Below, piece after piece: positions 23,101 to 34,600 of a DNA stretch of 64,000 bases. The notes under the pieces were generated by a model. It saw only the letters and a program-made list of their open reading frames with translations. It was not told where the DNA came from and searched no databases. The translations under genes were made by a program, and so were the position numbers. The stretch comes from Amycolatopsis sp. NBC_01488 (lineage in GTDB: Bacteria; Actinomycetota; Actinomycetes; Mycobacteriales; Pseudonocardiaceae): NCBI RefSeq assembly GCF_036227105.1, contig NZ_CP109434.1, forward strand, positions 5,179,001-5,243,000, written 5' to 3'. Position 1 is the first letter of the stretch; each line of letters begins with the position of its first letter.

Positions 23101-26100
23101 CGACGAGCCGATCGCGATCGTCGCGATGTCCTGCCGCTACCCCGGCGGGGTCGTCGACCCCGAAGACCTGTGGCGGCTCGTCGCCGAGGGCGTCGACGCG
23201 GTCGGCGAGTTCCCCGCCGACCGCGGCTGGGACGTCGAACGGCGCTACGACGCGGACCCGGACAAGCCCGGCACGTTCTACACGCGCGGCGGCGGCTTCC
23301 TGCACGACGCGGCCGAGTTCGACCCGGCGTTCTTCGGGATCGCGCCGCGCGAGGCGCCCGCGATCGACCCGCAGCAGCGGCTGCTGCTGGAGACGTCGTG
23401 GGAGGCGGTCGAGCGCGCGGGCATCGACCCGTCGCTGCTGCGCGGCAGCCAGACCGGTGTCTTCGTCGGCTCCAATTACCACGACTACGGCGGCCGGCTG
23501 CGGCACGCGCCCGGCGAGTTCGAAGGGCACCTGGCGACCGGCAGCGCGGGCAGCGTCGCGTCCGGCCGGATCGCCTACACCTTCGGCCTGGAAGGCCCGG
23601 CGGTCACCGTCGACACGGCGTGCTCGTCGTCGCTGGTCGCGCTGCACTGGGCGGTCCGGGCCCTGCGGTCGGGCGAGTGCGATCTCGCGCTGGCCGGCGG
23701 CGTCACGGTGATCTCCTCGGTCGACACGTTCGTCGAGTTCAGCAGGCAGCGCGCGCTGTCCCCGGACGGCCGGTGCCGCGCGTTCTCCGCGGACGCCGAC
23801 GGCGCGGGCTGGGCCGAGGGCGTCGGCATGGTGCTGGTGGAACGGCTGTCCGACGCGCGCCGCAACGGGCACCCGGTGCTCGCGGTCGTCCGGGGCAGCG
23901 CGGTCAACCAGGACGGCGCGTCCAACGGCCTGACCGCGCCGAGCGGGCCCGCGCAGCAGCGCGTCATCCGTGCCGCGCTGGCCGACGCCGCGCTCGCACC
24001 GTCCGATGTGGACGCCGTCGAAGCGCACGGCACGGGGACGACACTGGGCGACCCGATCGAGGCGCAGGCGCTCATCGCGACCTACGGCCAGGACCGCGAT
24101 CGGCCGCTGTGGCTCGGCTCGGTGAAGTCCAACATCGGGCACACCCAGGCCGCGTCCGGCATCGCGGGCGTCATCAAGATGGTGCAGGCGCTGCGCCACG
24201 GCGTCCTGCCGCGGACGCTGCACGCCGAGACGCCGTCGCCGCACGTCGACTGGTCCGCCGGACGCGTCCAGCTGCTGTCGGAGCCGGTCGAGTGGGCCGC
24301 GAACGGCCACCCGCGGCGCGCGGCGGTGTCGTCGTTCGGGGTCAGCGGCACCAACGTGCACACGATCCTCGAAGAGGCACCGTCGCTGCCCGAGCCGGGG
24401 GAAGCCGTTACGAAGCAACGGTTCACCGCTTGGCCGGTGTCGGCCCGGTCGGAAGCCGCGCTGCGCGGCCAGGCCCGGCGGCTGCTGACGTTCGTGGAGT
24501 CCGAAGTGGACACCGCCGATGTCGCGCGTTCGCTGGCTGCCCGTGCGAAGTTCGGGCACCGCGCGGTCGTCGTCGGCGAGAGCCTCGCCGAGCTGCGAGA
24601 CGGGCTGGCCGCGCTCGCCGTGGACCGGCCCTCCGCCGGGCTGCGGCGGCACACCGCGCGCGGCGGGCGCACGGCGTTCCTGTTCACCGGCCAAGGGGCG
24701 CAGCGGCTCGGCATGGGCCGCGAGCTGTACGACCGCTTCCCGGTCTTCGCCGGCGCCTTCGACGCGGTGTGCGCGCACCTGCCGGTTCCGCTGCGGGACG
24801 TCGTGTTCGGTGACGACGCGGCCCGGCTCGACCGGACCGGCTTCGCCCAGCCCGCGTTGTTCGCCCTCGAAGTGGCGTTGTTCCGGCTGCTCGAATCCTG
24901 GGGCATCCGCGTTGACTTCGTCGCGGGCCATTCGATCGGCGAGCTGGCCGCGGCGCACGTCGCCGGAGTCTTTTCGCTGGCCGACGCGGCGAAGCTGGTC
25001 GCCGCGCGCGGCCGGTTGATGGAGGCGCTGCCCGAGGGCGGCGCGATGGTGGCGATCGCGGCCACCGAGGCCGAGGTCGTCCCGCTGCTCGACGAACGCG
25101 TGTCCCTGGCCGCGGTGAACGGACCCGAAGCGGTCGTCGTTTCGGGTGCGACCGAAGCCGTGCTGGCGCTCAAGGAGCACTTCGCCGCGCTGGGCCGCAA
25201 GACCAAGCGCCTGGACGTCTCGCACGCGTTCCACTCACCGCTCATGGACCCGATGCTCGCCGAGTTCGCCGCGGTCGCGGCGAGCCTGACCTACCAGCGG
25301 CCGCGGATTCCGGTCGTGGCGGCCGGTGACGTCGCGACGCCGGAGTACTGGGTGCGGCACGTGCGGGAGGCCGTCCGGTTCGCCGACGGCGTCCGCGCGC
25401 TGGCCGCGGACGGCGTCACGCGGTTCGTCGAGCTGGGCCCGGACGCGGTGCTCGCCGCGCTCGTCCCGGACTGCGCCGGACCGGTCGAGCTGAGCGTGGG
25501 TTCCTTGCTGCGCAAGGGACACGACGAGGAACGGTCGTTGCTCACCGCGCTCGCCGGGCTGCACACGGCCGGCGCCGACGTCGACTGGGCCGCGGTGCTC
25601 GGCCGCGGCGGGCACGTCGAACTGCCGACGTACGCGTTCCAGCGGGAGCGGTACTGGCTGGACGCCCCGGCCGTGACCGGCGATGTCACCGGCGCCGGGC
25701 TCAGCGAACCGGACCACCCGCTGCTGGGCGCGGCGGTGTCGCTGGCCGGGTCGGACGGCGCGCTGTTCACCGGCCTGCTGTCGGCGACCAGCCACCCGCT
25801 GCTGGCCCAGCACGTCGTGCTCGGCAGCGTCTTGCTGCCGGGGACGGCGTTCATGGAACTCGCCGTGCACGCGGCGGACAAGGTCGGCTGCGAACGCGTC
25901 GAGGAGCTGACCCTCGCCGCACCGCTGGTGCTGCCGGAGCAGGGTGGCGTCCGGCTGCAGGTCGCCGTCGGCGGGCCGGACCGCTTCGGCACCCGCTCGA
26001 TCGACATCTACTCCCGCGCCGACGAAGCCATGGAAGACGAGCCGTGGACCACGCACGCCAGCGGCTCGCTCGCCGCGGCGGCGGCCCCCGCGGCCGGTGA

Positions 26101-28483
26101 CCTCACCGGCACCTGGCCGCCCGCCGACGCCGAGCCGATCGACCTCGGCGGCCTCTACGACCGCATCGCGGACAACGGGTTCGCCTACGGGCCCGCGTTC
26201 CAGGGGCTGCACCGGGCCTGGCGCGTCGGCGACGAGATCTTCGCCGAGGTCGGCCTGCCGGAGCAGGAACGGGCGGCAGCCGGACGGTTCGGCCTGCACC
26301 CGGCGCTGCTGGACGCGGCCCTGCACACCGTCGCCCTGCGCGACGAGAGCCGCGCGGTGCTGCCGTTCGCCTGGTCGGGGGTGACCCTGCACGCCGGCGG
26401 CGCGTCGGCGCTGCGGGTGCGCGTCACCGGGCAGGGCGACGACACGGTGGCCCTGGCGGTCGCCGACCAGGACGGCCTGCCGGTGGCCACCATCGGTGCA
26501 CTGACCCTGCGGCCGGTTTCCGCGGAGCAGCTCGACGTCGCGCGGTCGGCGTACCACGAGTCGCTGTTCCGGGTGGGCTGGGTGATGGCCCCGATCACGC
26601 CGGTCAGCCACTCGGCGGCCGAACGCTGGGCCGTCGTCGGGCACGACGTCGGTGTCCGCGTCACCAAGGCCCTCGGCACCGCCGGCGTCCCGGTGGAGTC
26701 CTTCCCGGACTTCGACGCGCTGGGCGCGGCGGTGGCGGCGGGTGCCCCGGTGCCCGAGGTGGTCGTGGTGACCAGCGGCCCGCACGACGACGAGGACGTC
26801 GCGCGCGCGGTCCGGACCGCCACCCACGGCGCGCTGGAGCAGGTGCAGGGCTGGCTGGCGAGCGAGCGGTTCGCCGGGTCCCGCCTGGTGTTCGTCACCC
26901 GCGGCGCGATCGCGACCCGTGTCGGCGAAGGCATCACCGACCTCGCGACGGCGGCGGTCGTCGGCCTGGTCCGCTCGGCGCAGTCGGAGAACCCCGGCCG
27001 GTTCGTGCTGGTCGACCTCGATGACCGCGAAGTCTCCTACGCGGCGCTCCCGTCCGCCGTGGCCTGCGGCGAGCCGCACGTCGCGGTCCGGATCGGCGCG
27101 ATCCAGGTGCCGCGCCTGGCCCGCGTCCCGGCCACCACGCCGGCGCCGGTCCCCGCTTGGGACCCCGAGGGCACGGTGCTGATCACCGGCGCTACGGGGA
27201 CCCTCGGCACGCTCGTCGCCCGGCACCTGGTGACCGCCCGCGGCGCCCGCCGGCTGGTGCTGACCAGCCGGCGCGGGCCGTCGGCGGAAGGTGCCCGAGA
27301 GCTGGTCGAAGAGCTGACGGCGTGGGGTGCCGACGTCACGATGGCCGCCTGCGACGTCAGCGACCGCGACGCGCTGGCCGCGCTGCTGGCGGCGGTGCCC
27401 GCCGAGCACCCGCTGACCGCGGTGGTGCACACCGCGGGCGTCCTCGACGACGGCGTCGTGTCCGCGCTGACCACCCGCCAGCTGGACACGGCGCTGCGGC
27501 CCAAGGTCGACGCGGCCTGGCACCTGCACGAGCTGACCGCCGGGATGAACCTGGCCGGGTTCGTCGTGTTCTCCTCGCTCGCCGGGACGTTCGGCGGCAC
27601 GGGCCAGGCGAACTACGCTGCGGCCAACGCGTTCCTCGACGCGCTGGCGCACGTGCGCCGGGCGCAGGGGCTGCCGGCGTTGTCGCTGGCGTGGGGCCTG
27701 TGGGCCGAGCGCAGCGGCATGACCGGCAAGCTCGCGGACGCGGACCTCTCCCGCCTCGCCCGCGGCGGCGTCGAGCCCATGCCGTCGGACGAGGGACTGG
27801 ACCTGTTCGACATCGCGTGCACGCTCGACGAGGCGGTGCTGCTGCCGGTCCGCCTGGTCGTGGAGGCCATGCGCGACCGCGTCGGCGAGGACGCGATCCC
27901 GGTGATCCTCCGTAGCCTGATCCGCACCCCGGTGCGCCGCGCGGTCCGCGCCGCCCCCGCCGACCCGGTGGACAGCCTGACCCACCGCTTGGCCGGGATG
28001 ACGGAGGCCGAACGCGACGGAGCGTTGCTGGACCTGGTCCGCACCCACGCGGCGACGGTCCTGGGCTACGCGGGCCCGGACGCGATCGAGCCGGACCGCG
28101 GCTTCCTCGAGCTGGGCTTCGATTCGTTGAGCGCGGTGGAGCTGCGAAATCTCCTCGGCGCGGCAACGGGCCTGCGTCTCCCGGCGACGCTGCTGTTCGA
28201 CTACCCGTCGACGACGGTACTGGTGGAGTATTTGCGTTCCGAGCTGGTTCCCGACGTCCCGGCGGCGATCCTGCCCGCCTTGGCCGAGCTGGACCGCGTC
28301 GAGTTCGCGTTGCCGGAGCTGCTGGCGGACGCGCAGGCCCGATCGACGTTGGGTACGCGGTTGCAGGAGCTGCTGGCCCGGGTGAACGGCGCGTCCGCCA
28401 CGGTCACCGCGGTCGAGGAGAAGCTGGAGTCCGCGACGGACGACGAGATGTTCGCGCTGATCGACGAACTCGACCTCGACTGA
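14174..28483 (+). CDS. Modular type I PKS gene B: modules 3-5
   Basis: A 4769-residue PKS. The N-terminus ([18 protein letters not shown]) is a coiled-coil docking domain that should pair with the gene A tail. Domains by residue: KS3 34-, AT3 557-, KR3 1159-, ACP3 about 1436-; KS4 1529-, AT4 2053-, KR4 2626-, ACP4 about 2886-; KS5 2977-, AT5 3500-, DH5 3847-, KR5 4333-, ACP5 about 4616-; docking helices from about 4700, ending [14 protein letters not shown]. Modules 3 and 4 add methylmalonate and keep hydroxyls; module 5 adds malonate and should leave a double bond. It starts 28 bp after gene A and is followed by a 216-bp gap. Confidence 0.97.
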   Translation: MRNEDKLRDYLKRVTADLKLANRRLHDVTERRAEPIAVVSMSCRFPGGVTTPDQLWDLLAEGRDAVSPWPADRGWDQDLYDPDPERVGRSYVRDGCFLTDAAQFDPAFFGISPREAVAMDPQQRLLLETTWEAFERAKLDAAALRGSSTGVFVGASNQGYAGGLVTAPEGLEGLLLTGGSAAVLSGRLAYTFGLEGPAVTVDTMCSSSLVALHLAVSALRNDECSMALACGATVMANPRNFVEFSRQRGLSADGRCRAFSADADGTGWGEGVGVVLLERLSDARRNGHPVLAVIRGTAINQDGASNGLTAPNGLSQQRVIEAALANARLAPEQVDVVEAHGTGTKLGDPIEAQALQATYGRDRDRPLLLGTVKSNIGHTQAASGVAGVIKMVLALRAGVLPKTLFADEPTPHVDWTAGAVSLLTEQTAWPDTGAPRRAGVSSFGGSGTNAHVVLEGVPDEPSTAGESTVDTAVWVLSGRSDTALKARAAELAELRDANIADVGWSLAATRSAFEHRAAVVGRDRSALVAGVREIAESGTAAGGAVVGGEAQVVGGTVLVFPGQGAQWAGMAVDLLASSPVFAARMAECASALEAFVDWKLADVLGDAAALERVEVVQPVSWAVMVSLAALWAAHGVTPDAVVGHSQGEIAAAVVAGALSLSDGAKVVALRSKLIAARLAGLGAMASIAAPEAQVSTLLADGVSIAAVNGPASVVISGEVAAVEEVLARAEAGGLRVRRIAVDYASHSAVVEVLETELLEALADLEPRAAQITFVSSVTGEIAETLDAAYWYRNLRQRVRFQDATRTLIADGHRFFVESSPHPVLGGGIQETLEDVLDAGSAAVVGTLRRGEGGLTRFLTSVAQLWTRGHDVDWTAVYPQAATVALPTYPFQRQRYWLETPVETAAADGEFWSAVEDGALTDELGVTAETPWQEVLPALADWRHRRTELSTVDQWRYRISWQPVTAPAPALSGTWLVVHAPDVCLDALEKAGAVVRTLRVDETDDRASLAERLRGETDIAGVLSLLALDERPHATHPVLDTGLAANLLLSQALGDAGSTAPLWLATQGTAVVVPGDEAPNPGQATTWGLGRVLALEHPDRWGGLVDLPEILDERAAARLCAALTGIGDEDQLAVRDSGLYRRRLRRAPLQGTAPEWRTSGTALITGGTGGLGAHVARWLVGRGAEHLVLTSRRGPDAPGAAELREELEAMGVEVTIAACDVADREALSSLVSGLSEIRAVVHTAGVGLLAPLAETTLPEFEEGARAKLAGARHLDALFGEAGLDAFVLYSSVAGVWGSGDHGAYAAANAFVDALAESRRARGLAGTSVAWGIWAGDGMVSDVVADQLKWRGIPFMAPEPALLGLAQVLDHDEPFLAVADIDWARFVPVFTAARPRPLLSEVPEVAAVLAAESEVTEAETGAAGALRAKLSALSEEDQERELLGLVRKHAAAVLGYAGPEDVDSSRAFRELGFDSLTAIELRNRLTAATGLKLSATLVFDYPNPTTLARHVRTEVLGAPAPAVAAPVTATDEPLAIVGMSCRFAGGIGSPRQLWDLMMAEADAIGEFPGDRGWQPGALYDPDPDSAGHSYTRAGGFLYDAAEFDPGFFGISPREALAMDPQQRVVMEAAWEALEDAGFDQAAVRGSRTGVFVGASGHDYGQRLREVPEGVEGHLVTGGTGSVTSGRVAYTFGLEGPAVTIDTGCSSSLVALHLAGQALRSGECDLALAGGVAVMSTPAPFVAFSRQRALAADGRSKPFSAEADGMGLAEGVGMLLVERLSDAKRKGHRVLAVVRGTATNQDGASNGLTAPNGPSQQRVILSALAAAGLEPSEVDAVEAHGTGTTLGDPIEAQALMATYGRDRSAPLWLGSVKSNIGHSQAAAGAAGVIKMVLAMRHGVLPRSLHSEHPSPHVDWSSGALELLTSATPWPDKPGPRRVGVSSFGVGGTNAHVVLEHDPAPEPAAEREPVAGPVPWVLSARSAAGLPAQASKLAAVAAADIADIGWSLASTRTAFEHRAVVLGSDRDELLAGLGGLAGGTPSASVVTGVAGTLGRTVFVFPGQGAQWAGMAVGLVDSSSVFAERFAECAAALESFVDWSPFSELREGALDRVDVVQPLSWAVMVSLAALWQSHGVTPDAVVGHSQGEIAAAVVAGGLSLVDGARVVALRSKAIAAGLAGRGGMASVALGAEQLEKLLPEWAGRITIAAFNSPSSTVVCGEPEALEELLAQCVADGVRARLIPVDYASHSAHVETIESELLDVLTAIEPRTGEIPFYSTVSAEPIDTASLDAGYWYRNLRQPVLFTQTVEVLAAREHSVFVEVSPHPVVTSAIAEAVPDAVATGTLRRGEGGLARFRTSLAELHVRGVDVDWAPVFPGAATIPLPTYAFQHQRYWLDAPARDADSLDDAFWAAVERSDVEALAAWRVKRQAESTVDSWRYRVEWTPLAIASGTIIANWLVVAPVGSDAQELADGLGARLLVLPSDVDRQRCAELLREAGPCEGVLSLLARDGLTPNLTLLHALGDAGIDAPLWCATSGAVSTGAADPIRTAEQALTWGFGRIAAMEYPQRFGGLVDLPADLDAREIARLAAVLGAPGPEDQLAVRASGVFGRRVVRAAPARGTTTPWRPSGTVLLTGGTGGIGAHLARWLAGAGAERLVLTSRRAQDLAELTAELADLGTELTVAVCDVADREQLAELLAGLPDLTAVVHAAAVLDDGVLDRLTPERIAGVLRPKADAARHLHELTAGRDLSAFVLFSSLAGTLGGPGQASYAAANTYLDALARERRAAGLPATSVAWGAWSGGRGEGLAAQGLPAMDPELAIRALQQALDENETVLAVADIRWDRYRKTLAQGRPSAALLGIPEAAVPEAVETGWADRLAGLGEEDQHRLVLELIQAQAAVALGYPGPESIEPGRAFRDLGFDSLTAVDLRNRLGEATGLRLPVTLVFDHPTAVALAGHVRRELVGEVVRETAVPVAAATDEPIAIVAMSCRYPGGVVDPEDLWRLVAEGVDAVGEFPADRGWDVERRYDADPDKPGTFYTRGGGFLHDAAEFDPAFFGIAPREAPAIDPQQRLLLETSWEAVERAGIDPSLLRGSQTGVFVGSNYHDYGGRLRHAPGEFEGHLATGSAGSVASGRIAYTFGLEGPAVTVDTACSSSLVALHWAVRALRSGECDLALAGGVTVISSVDTFVEFSRQRALSPDGRCRAFSADADGAGWAEGVGMVLVERLSDARRNGHPVLAVVRGSAVNQDGASNGLTAPSGPAQQRVIRAALADAALAPSDVDAVEAHGTGTTLGDPIEAQALIATYGQDRDRPLWLGSVKSNIGHTQAASGIAGVIKMVQALRHGVLPRTLHAETPSPHVDWSAGRVQLLSEPVEWAANGHPRRAAVSSFGVSGTNVHTILEEAPSLPEPGEAVTKQRFTAWPVSARSEAALRGQARRLLTFVESEVDTADVARSLAARAKFGHRAVVVGESLAELRDGLAALAVDRPSAGLRRHTARGGRTAFLFTGQGAQRLGMGRELYDRFPVFAGAFDAVCAHLPVPLRDVVFGDDAARLDRTGFAQPALFALEVALFRLLESWGIRVDFVAGHSIGELAAAHVAGVFSLADAAKLVAARGRLMEALPEGGAMVAIAATEAEVVPLLDERVSLAAVNGPEAVVVSGATEAVLALKEHFAALGRKTKRLDVSHAFHSPLMDPMLAEFAAVAASLTYQRPRIPVVAAGDVATPEYWVRHVREAVRFADGVRALAADGVTRFVELGPDAVLAALVPDCAGPVELSVGSLLRKGHDEERSLLTALAGLHTAGADVDWAAVLGRGGHVELPTYAFQRERYWLDAPAVTGDVTGAGLSEPDHPLLGAAVSLAGSDGALFTGLLSATSHPLLAQHVVLGSVLLPGTAFMELAVHAADKVGCERVEELTLAAPLVLPEQGGVRLQVAVGGPDRFGTRSIDIYSRADEAMEDEPWTTHASGSLAAAAAPAAGDLTGTWPPADAEPIDLGGLYDRIADNGFAYGPAFQGLHRAWRVGDEIFAEVGLPEQERAAAGRFGLHPALLDAALHTVALRDESRAVLPFAWSGVTLHAGGASALRVRVTGQGDDTVALAVADQDGLPVATIGALTLRPVSAEQLDVARSAYHESLFRVGWVMAPITPVSHSAAERWAVVGHDVGVRVTKALGTAGVPVESFPDFDALGAAVAAGAPVPEVVVVTSGPHDDEDVARAVRTATHGALEQVQGWLASERFAGSRLVFVTRGAIATRVGEGITDLATAAVVGLVRSAQSENPGRFVLVDLDDREVSYAALPSAVACGEPHVAVRIGAIQVPRLARVPATTPAPVPAWDPEGTVLITGATGTLGTLVARHLVTARGARRLVLTSRRGPSAEGARELVEELTAWGADVTMAACDVSDRDALAALLAAVPAEHPLTAVVHTAGVLDDGVVSALTTRQLDTALRPKVDAAWHLHELTAGMNLAGFVVFSSLAGTFGGTGQANYAAANAFLDALAHVRRAQGLPALSLAWGLWAERSGMTGKLADADLSRLARGGVEPMPSDEGLDLFDIACTLDEAVLLPVRLVVEAMRDRVGEDAIPVILRSLIRTPVRRAVRAAPADPVDSLTHRLAGMTEAERDGALLDLVRTHAATVLGYAGPDAIEPDRGFLELGFDSLSAVELRNLLGAATGLRLPATLLFDYPSTTVLVEYLRSELVPDVPAAILPALAELDRVEFALPELLADAQARSTLGTRLQELLARVNGASATVTAVEEKLESATDDEMFALIDELDLD
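14273..18757 (+). other. Module 3: KS - AT(methylmalonyl) - KR(A2-type) - ACP
   Basis: KS3 has VDTMCSSSL, with Met instead of the usual Ala just before the active Cys (codon 14786). AT3 starts at 15842, with GHSQG Ser 16106 and YASH from 16400 (methylmalonyl). KR3 starts at 17648, with no LDD ([11 protein letters not shown]), Trp in AGVWG, His at 18071 and catalytic Tyr at 18080, so A2-type as in module 1. No DH. ACP Ser 18590. Expected: 2-methyl-3-hydroxy unit with the same configuration as module 1. Confidence 0.9.
18758..23101 (+). other. Module 4: KS - AT(methylmalonyl) - KR(B-type) - ACP
   Basis: KS4 has IDTGCSSSL with Cys codon 19277. AT4 starts at 20330, with GHSQG Ser 20591 and YASH from 20894 (methylmalonyl). 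It closely resembles AT1 in both protein and DNA. KR4 starts at 22049 and has the B-type LDD motif (AAVLDDGVL, Leu codon 22301); catalytic Tyr at 22472 is preceded at -5 by Pro (GGPGQASY), a feature linked to the B2 subgroup. The AT-KR linker is short and holds no DH. ACP Ser 22931. Expected: 2-methyl-3-hydroxy unit of opposite carbinol sense to modules 1-3. Confidence 0.9.
23102..28269 (+). other. Module 5: KS - AT(malonyl) - DH - KR(B-type) - ACP
   Basis: KS5 Cys codon 23621; it has the unusual [15 protein letters not shown] in place of [17 protein letters not shown]5 starts at 24671, with GHSIG Ser 24932 and HAFH from 25223 (malonyl). DH5 starts about 25712, with [10 protein letters not shown] (catalytic His 25811), YGPAFQG and HPALLDAAL (catalytic Asp 26312), all intact. 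The region between DH and KR is the KR structural half, with no ER NADPH motif. KR5 starts at 27170 with LDD (27443) and Tyr 27614: B-type, matching a trans alkene. ACP Ser 28124. Expected: an alpha,beta double bond. Confidence 0.92.
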
Positions 28484-28699
28484 CCCACCGGGCGGTCCCC
28501 ACCCGTCCCTGGGGGCTGACCCCGGTCCAGTCTATCGGCCACGCCCGACGAAACCGGCCGGGAAGAGGGTTTCCGGCGCGGTTGTCCACAGTCGCGCCGG
28601 CCTGGGGACAGATCGGGCCGAGCGCGCCAAGTCTAGGGATTTGCGGGTGCCGCGTGCGGTTCACTCGAGGCGACCACGCCGTGAACCTGGAGGTACCTG
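28484..28699 (+). other. 216-bp intergenic gap between PKS genes B and C
   Basis: This is the only gap above 200 bp in the locus. It contains a weak CCCCA-N8-TGGGG stem at 28497-28514 without a T-run, and TTGTCCACAG near 28580. I see no well-spaced -35/-10 pair, though it is the best place for an internal promoter driving genes C and D. The last bases hold the GGAGG site of gene C. Confidence 0.45.
28689..28693 (+). promoter_or_regulatory. Ribosome binding site of PKS gene C
   Basis: GGAGG lies 6 nt before GTG 28700. It is the strongest ribosome binding site in the window and fixes the GTG start. Confidence 0.8.
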
Positions 28700-31600
28700 G
28701 TGGCACTGTCTTCGGACAAGGACAAGGTCGTCGAAGCACTCCGGGCGTCCTTGCGGGACAACAAGCGGCTGCGGGAGCAGAACGACCGGCTCGCGGCCGC
28801 CTCCAGGGAACCGATCGCCGTCGTCGCGATGAGCTGCCGTTTCCCAGGCGGCGTCACCTCGCCCGAACAGCTGTGGGACCTCCTGCGCGACGGGACCGAC
28901 GCCATCACCGGCTTCCCCGCCGACCGCGGCTGGACCGCCGACGAACTCGCCGGCAGCAACACGGCCGAGGGCGGCTTCGTCGACAATGCCGCCGACTTCG
29001 ACCCCGGCTTCTTCGGCATCTCGCCCCGTGAAGCGCTCGCCATGGACCCGCAGCAGCGCCTGCTGCTGGAAGTTTCCTGGGAGACCTTCGAACGCGCCGG
29101 GCTGGACCGGGACGCGCTGAAAGCCAGTGACACCGGCGTCTTCATCGGCTGCAGCAACCAGGCCTACGGCTCGAGCGACTTCGACACCCTGCCCGACGAA
29201 GTCCGCGGCCACCTGCTCACCGGCAGTGCCGTGTCCGTCGCCTCGGGCCGGATCGCCTACACGTTCGGCCTCGAAGGCCCCACCGTCACCGTCGACACCG
29301 CCTGCTCGTCCTCGCTCGTCGCGCTGCACCTCGCCGTGCAGGCGCTGCGCACGGGGGAGTGCTCGATGGCGCTCGCCGGCGGCGTCACCGTGATGGCCAC
29401 GCCCGCGGTGTTCGTCGAGTTCACCAGCCAGGGCGGCGTTTCCGCGTCCGGCCGGTGCCAGTCGTTCGCCGACACCGCCGACGGCACCGGCTGGGGCGAG
29501 GGCGCCGGCGTGCTGCTCGTCGAGCGGCTGTCCGACGCGCGCGAGAACGGCCACCCGGTGCTCGCCGTCCTGCGCGGCTCCGCGGTCAACTCCGACGGCG
29601 CGTCCAACGGCCTCACCGCCCCCAACGGCCTTTCGCAGCAACGCGTCATCCGCGCCGCGCTCGCCAACGCGGGCCTCAAACCGTCCGAAGTGGACGCCGT
29701 CGAGGCGCACGGCACCGGCACCACGCTCGGCGACCCGATCGAGGCCCAGGCCCTGCTCGCGACCTACGGGCGCGACCGCGAGCACCCGCTCCGGCTCGGC
29801 TCGATCAAGTCGAACATCGGGCACACCCAGGCCGCCGCCGGGGTGGCCGGCGTGATGAAGATGGTCCTCGCCCTGCGGCACGGCGAGCTGCCCCGCACGC
29901 TGCACGTCACCGAGCCGTCCGCCCAGGTCGACTGGACGCGCGGCTCGGTCGAGCTGCTGACCGAGCACGCCGCCTGGCCCGAGACCGGCGCGCCCCGCCG
30001 GGCCGCGGTGTCCTCGTTCGGCGTCGGCGGTACCAACGCCCACGTCGTCCTCGAAGCCGCTCCACCGTCCGCGCCCGAGGAAACCGAAGCGCCGCAAGGT
30101 CCTTCGACCTGGGTGCTGTCCGCCCGCACCGCCGAAGCCCTGCGCGAGCAGGCCGACCTGTTGCGCAAGCACGTCTCCGGAAACCAGCGGCCGGGTGACA
30201 TCGGGCTTTCGCTGGCCACCGCCCGCACGGCCTGGGAACACCGCGCCGCCGTGGTCGGTGACACCGTCGGAGACCTGGTCCGCGGCCTCGACGCACTCGC
30301 GGACGCGACGCCGTCGGCCGATGTGGTCCGGGGCATCGCCGTGCCGCCCGGCAAGACGGTCTTCGTCTTCCCCGGCCAGGGCGCGCAGTGGGCCGGGATG
30401 GCCATCGGCCTTCTCGGCGAGCCCGTCTTCGCGGCCCGGATGGCCGAGTGCGAGGCCGCGCTGGAGTCCCACGTGGACTGGAAGCTGACCGACGTCCTCG
30501 GCGACGCGGACGCGCTCGCCCGGGTCGACGTCGTGCAGCCCGCGTCCTGGGCCGTCATGGTCTCGCTCGCCGCGCTCTGGCAGTCGGTGGGAGTACGGCC
30601 CGGCGCCGTCGTCGGGCACTCCCAAGGGGAAATCGCCGCGGCCTGCGTCGCCGGTGCACTGTCCCTTGAGGACGGTGCACGCGTGGTCGCGCTGCGCAGC
30701 AGGCTCATCGCCGAGGTGCTCGCGGGCAAGGGCGGCATGGCATCGGTCGCGTTGTCCCCGGCCGACGTCACCGCGCGCCTCGACGAGCGGATCAGCGTCG
30801 CGGCGGTGAACGGCCCCGGCTCGGTCGTGCTCTCCGGCGAGCCGGAAGCACTCGACGAACTGATCGCGACCTGCGTCGCCGAAGGCATCCGCGCCCGTCG
30901 CATCCCGGTGGACTACGCGTCGCACTCCGCGCACGTCGAGGCCATCGAGGACGCCCTGCTCACCGCGCTCGCCCCGATCAGCCCGCGCGAAGCCGCGATC
31001 CCGCTGCACTCTTCGGTGCTCGGCGAGCGCATCGACACCAGCACGATGGACGCCGGCTACTGGTACCGGAACCTGCGGCAGCCGGTCCTGTTCGACACGG
31101 CGGTGCACGGCCTCGCCGCGGCGGGGTTCAGCACGTTCGTCGAGGTCAGCGCCCACCCCGTGCTCGCCGCCGCGGTCGAGGACACCCTGGACGGGCCCGT
31201 CGTCGTCGGGTCGCTGCGCCGCGGGGAAGGCGGCCGGGCGCGGTTCCTGACGTCCCTGGCCGAGCTGTGGAGCCGCGGTGCGACGGTCGAGTGGGCCGGG
31301 CTCTTCCCCGGCGCGCGGCGCGTCGGCCTGCCCACCTACCCCTTCCAGCGCGAACGCTACTGGCTGACGGCGTCGGAGAAGGCGACGGGCGCGGCCGACG
31401 ACCAGTTCTGGTCCGCTGTGGACAGTGGCGACACCGCAGGGCTCGCCGCTTCGCTGGACGTGGACGCGACCGCGCTCGCCGACGTCCTGCCCGGCCTCGC
31501 GCAGTGGCACAAACGCCGTCACGAGCAGTCCGTTGTGGACAATTGGCGATACCGCATCGCGTGGCAGCCCGCGACCCCGCTCGAAGCGGAGCTGACCGGA

Positions 31601-34600
31601 CGCTGGCTGGTCGTCGCCCCCACCGGATACCCGGCCGACGACCTCGTCGAGGGCCTGGCCGCGCACGGCGCCGAGCCGGTCCTGGTGACCGTCGAGCCCG
31701 GCGGTCGGCTCCCGGAGCTGCCCACCGAAGGCGTCACCGGCGTCCTGTCGCTGCTCGCCTTCGCCGACGACGGCCTCTACGCCACCATCGAGCTGGTCCG
31801 GGCGGTGGCCGCGCCGCTGTGGCTGCTGACCCGCGGCGCCGTCTCCACCGGCCGGTCCGACCGGCTGACCCGGCCCGAGCAGGCGCAGGTCTGGGGCATG
31901 GGGCGGGTCGCGGGCTTGGAGCACCCGGCCCGCTGGGGCGGCCTCGTCGACCTGCCCGACGTCCTCGACGACCGCGCGCTCGGCCGGCTGGCCCGGGTGC
32001 TCGCCGACGCGAGCGAGGACCAGGTCGCGATCCGGGCGGCGGGGGTGCTGGTCCGCCGCCTGGTCCCGGCGCCGCTCGGCGCCACCCGCCCGGCCCGCGA
32101 ATGGCGGACGAGCGGAACGGCGCTGGTCACCGGCGGTACCGGCGCGCTCGGCGCGCACATCGCCCGCTGGCTCGTCGGCGTGGGAGCCGAGCACCTCGTC
32201 CTGACCAGCCGCCGGGGTCCGGACGCCGACGGCGCCGCCGAGCTGCGCGACGAGCTGACCGCACTCGGCGTCGAGGTGACCATCGTGGCCTGCGACGTCG
32301 CCGATCGCGACGCCTTGGCCACCCTGCTCGCCGACGTCGAGCCCCGCACCGTCGTGCACGCGGCCGGGGTCGGCCGCTCGGCCGCCCTCGCCGACACCGA
32401 CCGCGCCGAAGTCGCCGAAACGCTGCGCGCGAAGGTCCAGGGTGCGGCCAACCTCGACGCCCTGTTCACCGGCGAGCTCGACGCGTTCGTGCTGTTCTCC
32501 TCCAACGCCGGCGTCTGGGGTGGCGGCGGCCAGGCCGCGTACGCCGCGGCCAACGCCGCCCTCGACGCGCTCGCGCAGCACCGCCGAGACCGCGGCCTGA
32601 CCGCGACGTCGGTGGCCTGGGGCGCCTGGGCCGGCGCGGGCATGACCGCCGACGGCTCCGCGGAGCAGCTGCGCCGCCGGGGCATCCGCGCGATGGATCC
32701 CGCCCTCGCACTCACCGCGCTGCGGCAGGCCCTCGACGCCGACGAGACGTTCCTGGCCGTCGCGGACATGGACTGGGCGCGGTTCGCCCCCGCCTTCACC
32801 GCGGCCCGCCCACGCCCGCTGCTCGACGAGCTGCCCGAGGTCCGCCGGGCCCTCGAGACCGAACCCACCGAGCACGACTCTCCTTGGGCGCACCGGCTTT
32901 CCGGCCTGACCGAGGCCGCGCGGGCGGAGGCGCTGCTGGACCTCGTGCGCGCCGAGACCGCCGCCGTGCTGGGCTACCCCGGGCCGGGTTCGATCGAGCC
33001 GGACCGGGCGTTCCGCGACCTGGGCGTCGATTCCCTGATCGCGCTGGAGGTCCGCAACCGGCTCGTCGCGGCGACCGGGCTCAAGCTGCCCGCGGTCGTG
33101 CTGTTCGACCACCCGGACCCGCGGCGGCTCGCCGCGTTGCTGGGGCACGAGCTGCTCGACGCCGGCCCCGTGGCGGCCGATCGGCTCGTGTCCCGGGTGG
33201 ACCCCGGCGACCCGATCGCCATCGTGTCGATGGCGTGCCGCCTGCCCGGCGACGTGCGCTCGCCGGAAGACCTGTGGGACCTCGTTTCCGCGGGCGCGGA
33301 GGGGCTGTCGGCCTTCCCGGTGAACCGCGGCTGGGACCTCGACGGGGTGGGCGGCTTCGTCCACGACGCCGACGAGTTCGACGCCGCTTTCTTCGGGATC
33401 TCGCCCCGGGAAGCCGTGGCCATGGACCCGCAGCAGCGGCTGCTGCTGGAGAGCGCGTGGGAGGTCTTCGAGCGCGCCGGCATCGACCCGCGTTCGCTGC
33501 GCGGTAGCGCGGCCGGGGTGTTCGTCGGCTGCGGCACGCAGGGCTACGCCACCGGCCACGCCGAGGCGGCGGAGGAGGTCGAAGGGCACCTGCTCACCGG
33601 CAACGCCGGTGCGGTCGTGTCCGGCCGGGTGTCCTATGTGCTCGGTCTCGAAGGACCCGCGGTGACCGTCGACACGGCGTGCTCGTCGTCGCTGGTGGCG
33701 CTGCACCTGGCCGCCCAGTCGGTCCGCTCGGGCGAGTCGTCGATGGCGGTGGCCGGCGGCGTGACGGTGATGGCGACGCCGGGCGCGTTCCTGGAGTTCG
33801 CCAAGCAGGGCGGCCTGGCCGGCGACGGCCGCTGCAAGTCCTTCGCCGACGCGGCGGACGGCACCGGCTGGGGCGAGGGCGTCGCGCTGGTGCTGGTCGA
33901 GCGCCTGTCGGACGCACAGCGCCTCGGCCACCCGGTGCTCGCGCTCCTGCGCGGTTCGGCGATGAACTCCGACGGCGCGTCGAACGGCCTGAGCGCCCCG
34001 AACGGCCCGTCCCAGCAGCGCGTCATCCGCGCGGCGCTGGCGAACGCGGGCCTGGAACCGTCCGATGTGGACGCCGTCGAGGCGCACGGCACCGGCACGA
34101 CGCTGGGCGACCCGATCGAGGCGCAGGCGCTGCTGGAGACGTACGGCCGGCACCGCGACCGGCCGCTGTGGCTGGGGTCGGTGAAGTCCAACGTGGGCCA
34201 CACGCAGGCGGCGTCGGGCGTCGTGGGCGTGCTCAAGATGGTGCTGGCGATGCGCGGCGGCACGTTGCCGAAGACACTGCACGTGGACCGGCCGTCGGAC
34301 CGGGTGGACTGGACGTCGGGCGACGTGCGGTTGCTGACGGAGGCCCAGGACTGGCCGGCGGGCGAGCGGCCGCGCCGGGCCGGGGTGTCGTCGTTCGGGG
34401 TCAGCGGCACCAACGCGCACGTCATTCTCGAGGAGCCGCCGGGAGTTCCCGCTGTCCACAGTGCATCCGCCGGTGGCGTGGTGCCGTGGGTCCTTTCGGG
34501 CCGCACCGAGCAGGCAGTGCGCGATGCCGCGCGCCGCCTGCCCGACGGTGACCCGGTCGACATCGCGCTCGCGCTGGCCGCGCGGTCCGCGTTCGAATAC

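Noticed and set aside
28497-28514. CCCCA/TGGGG stem as a transcription terminator after gene B.
   Set aside because: The stem is only 5 bp, with no T-run and a GC-rich context. Too weak to call.
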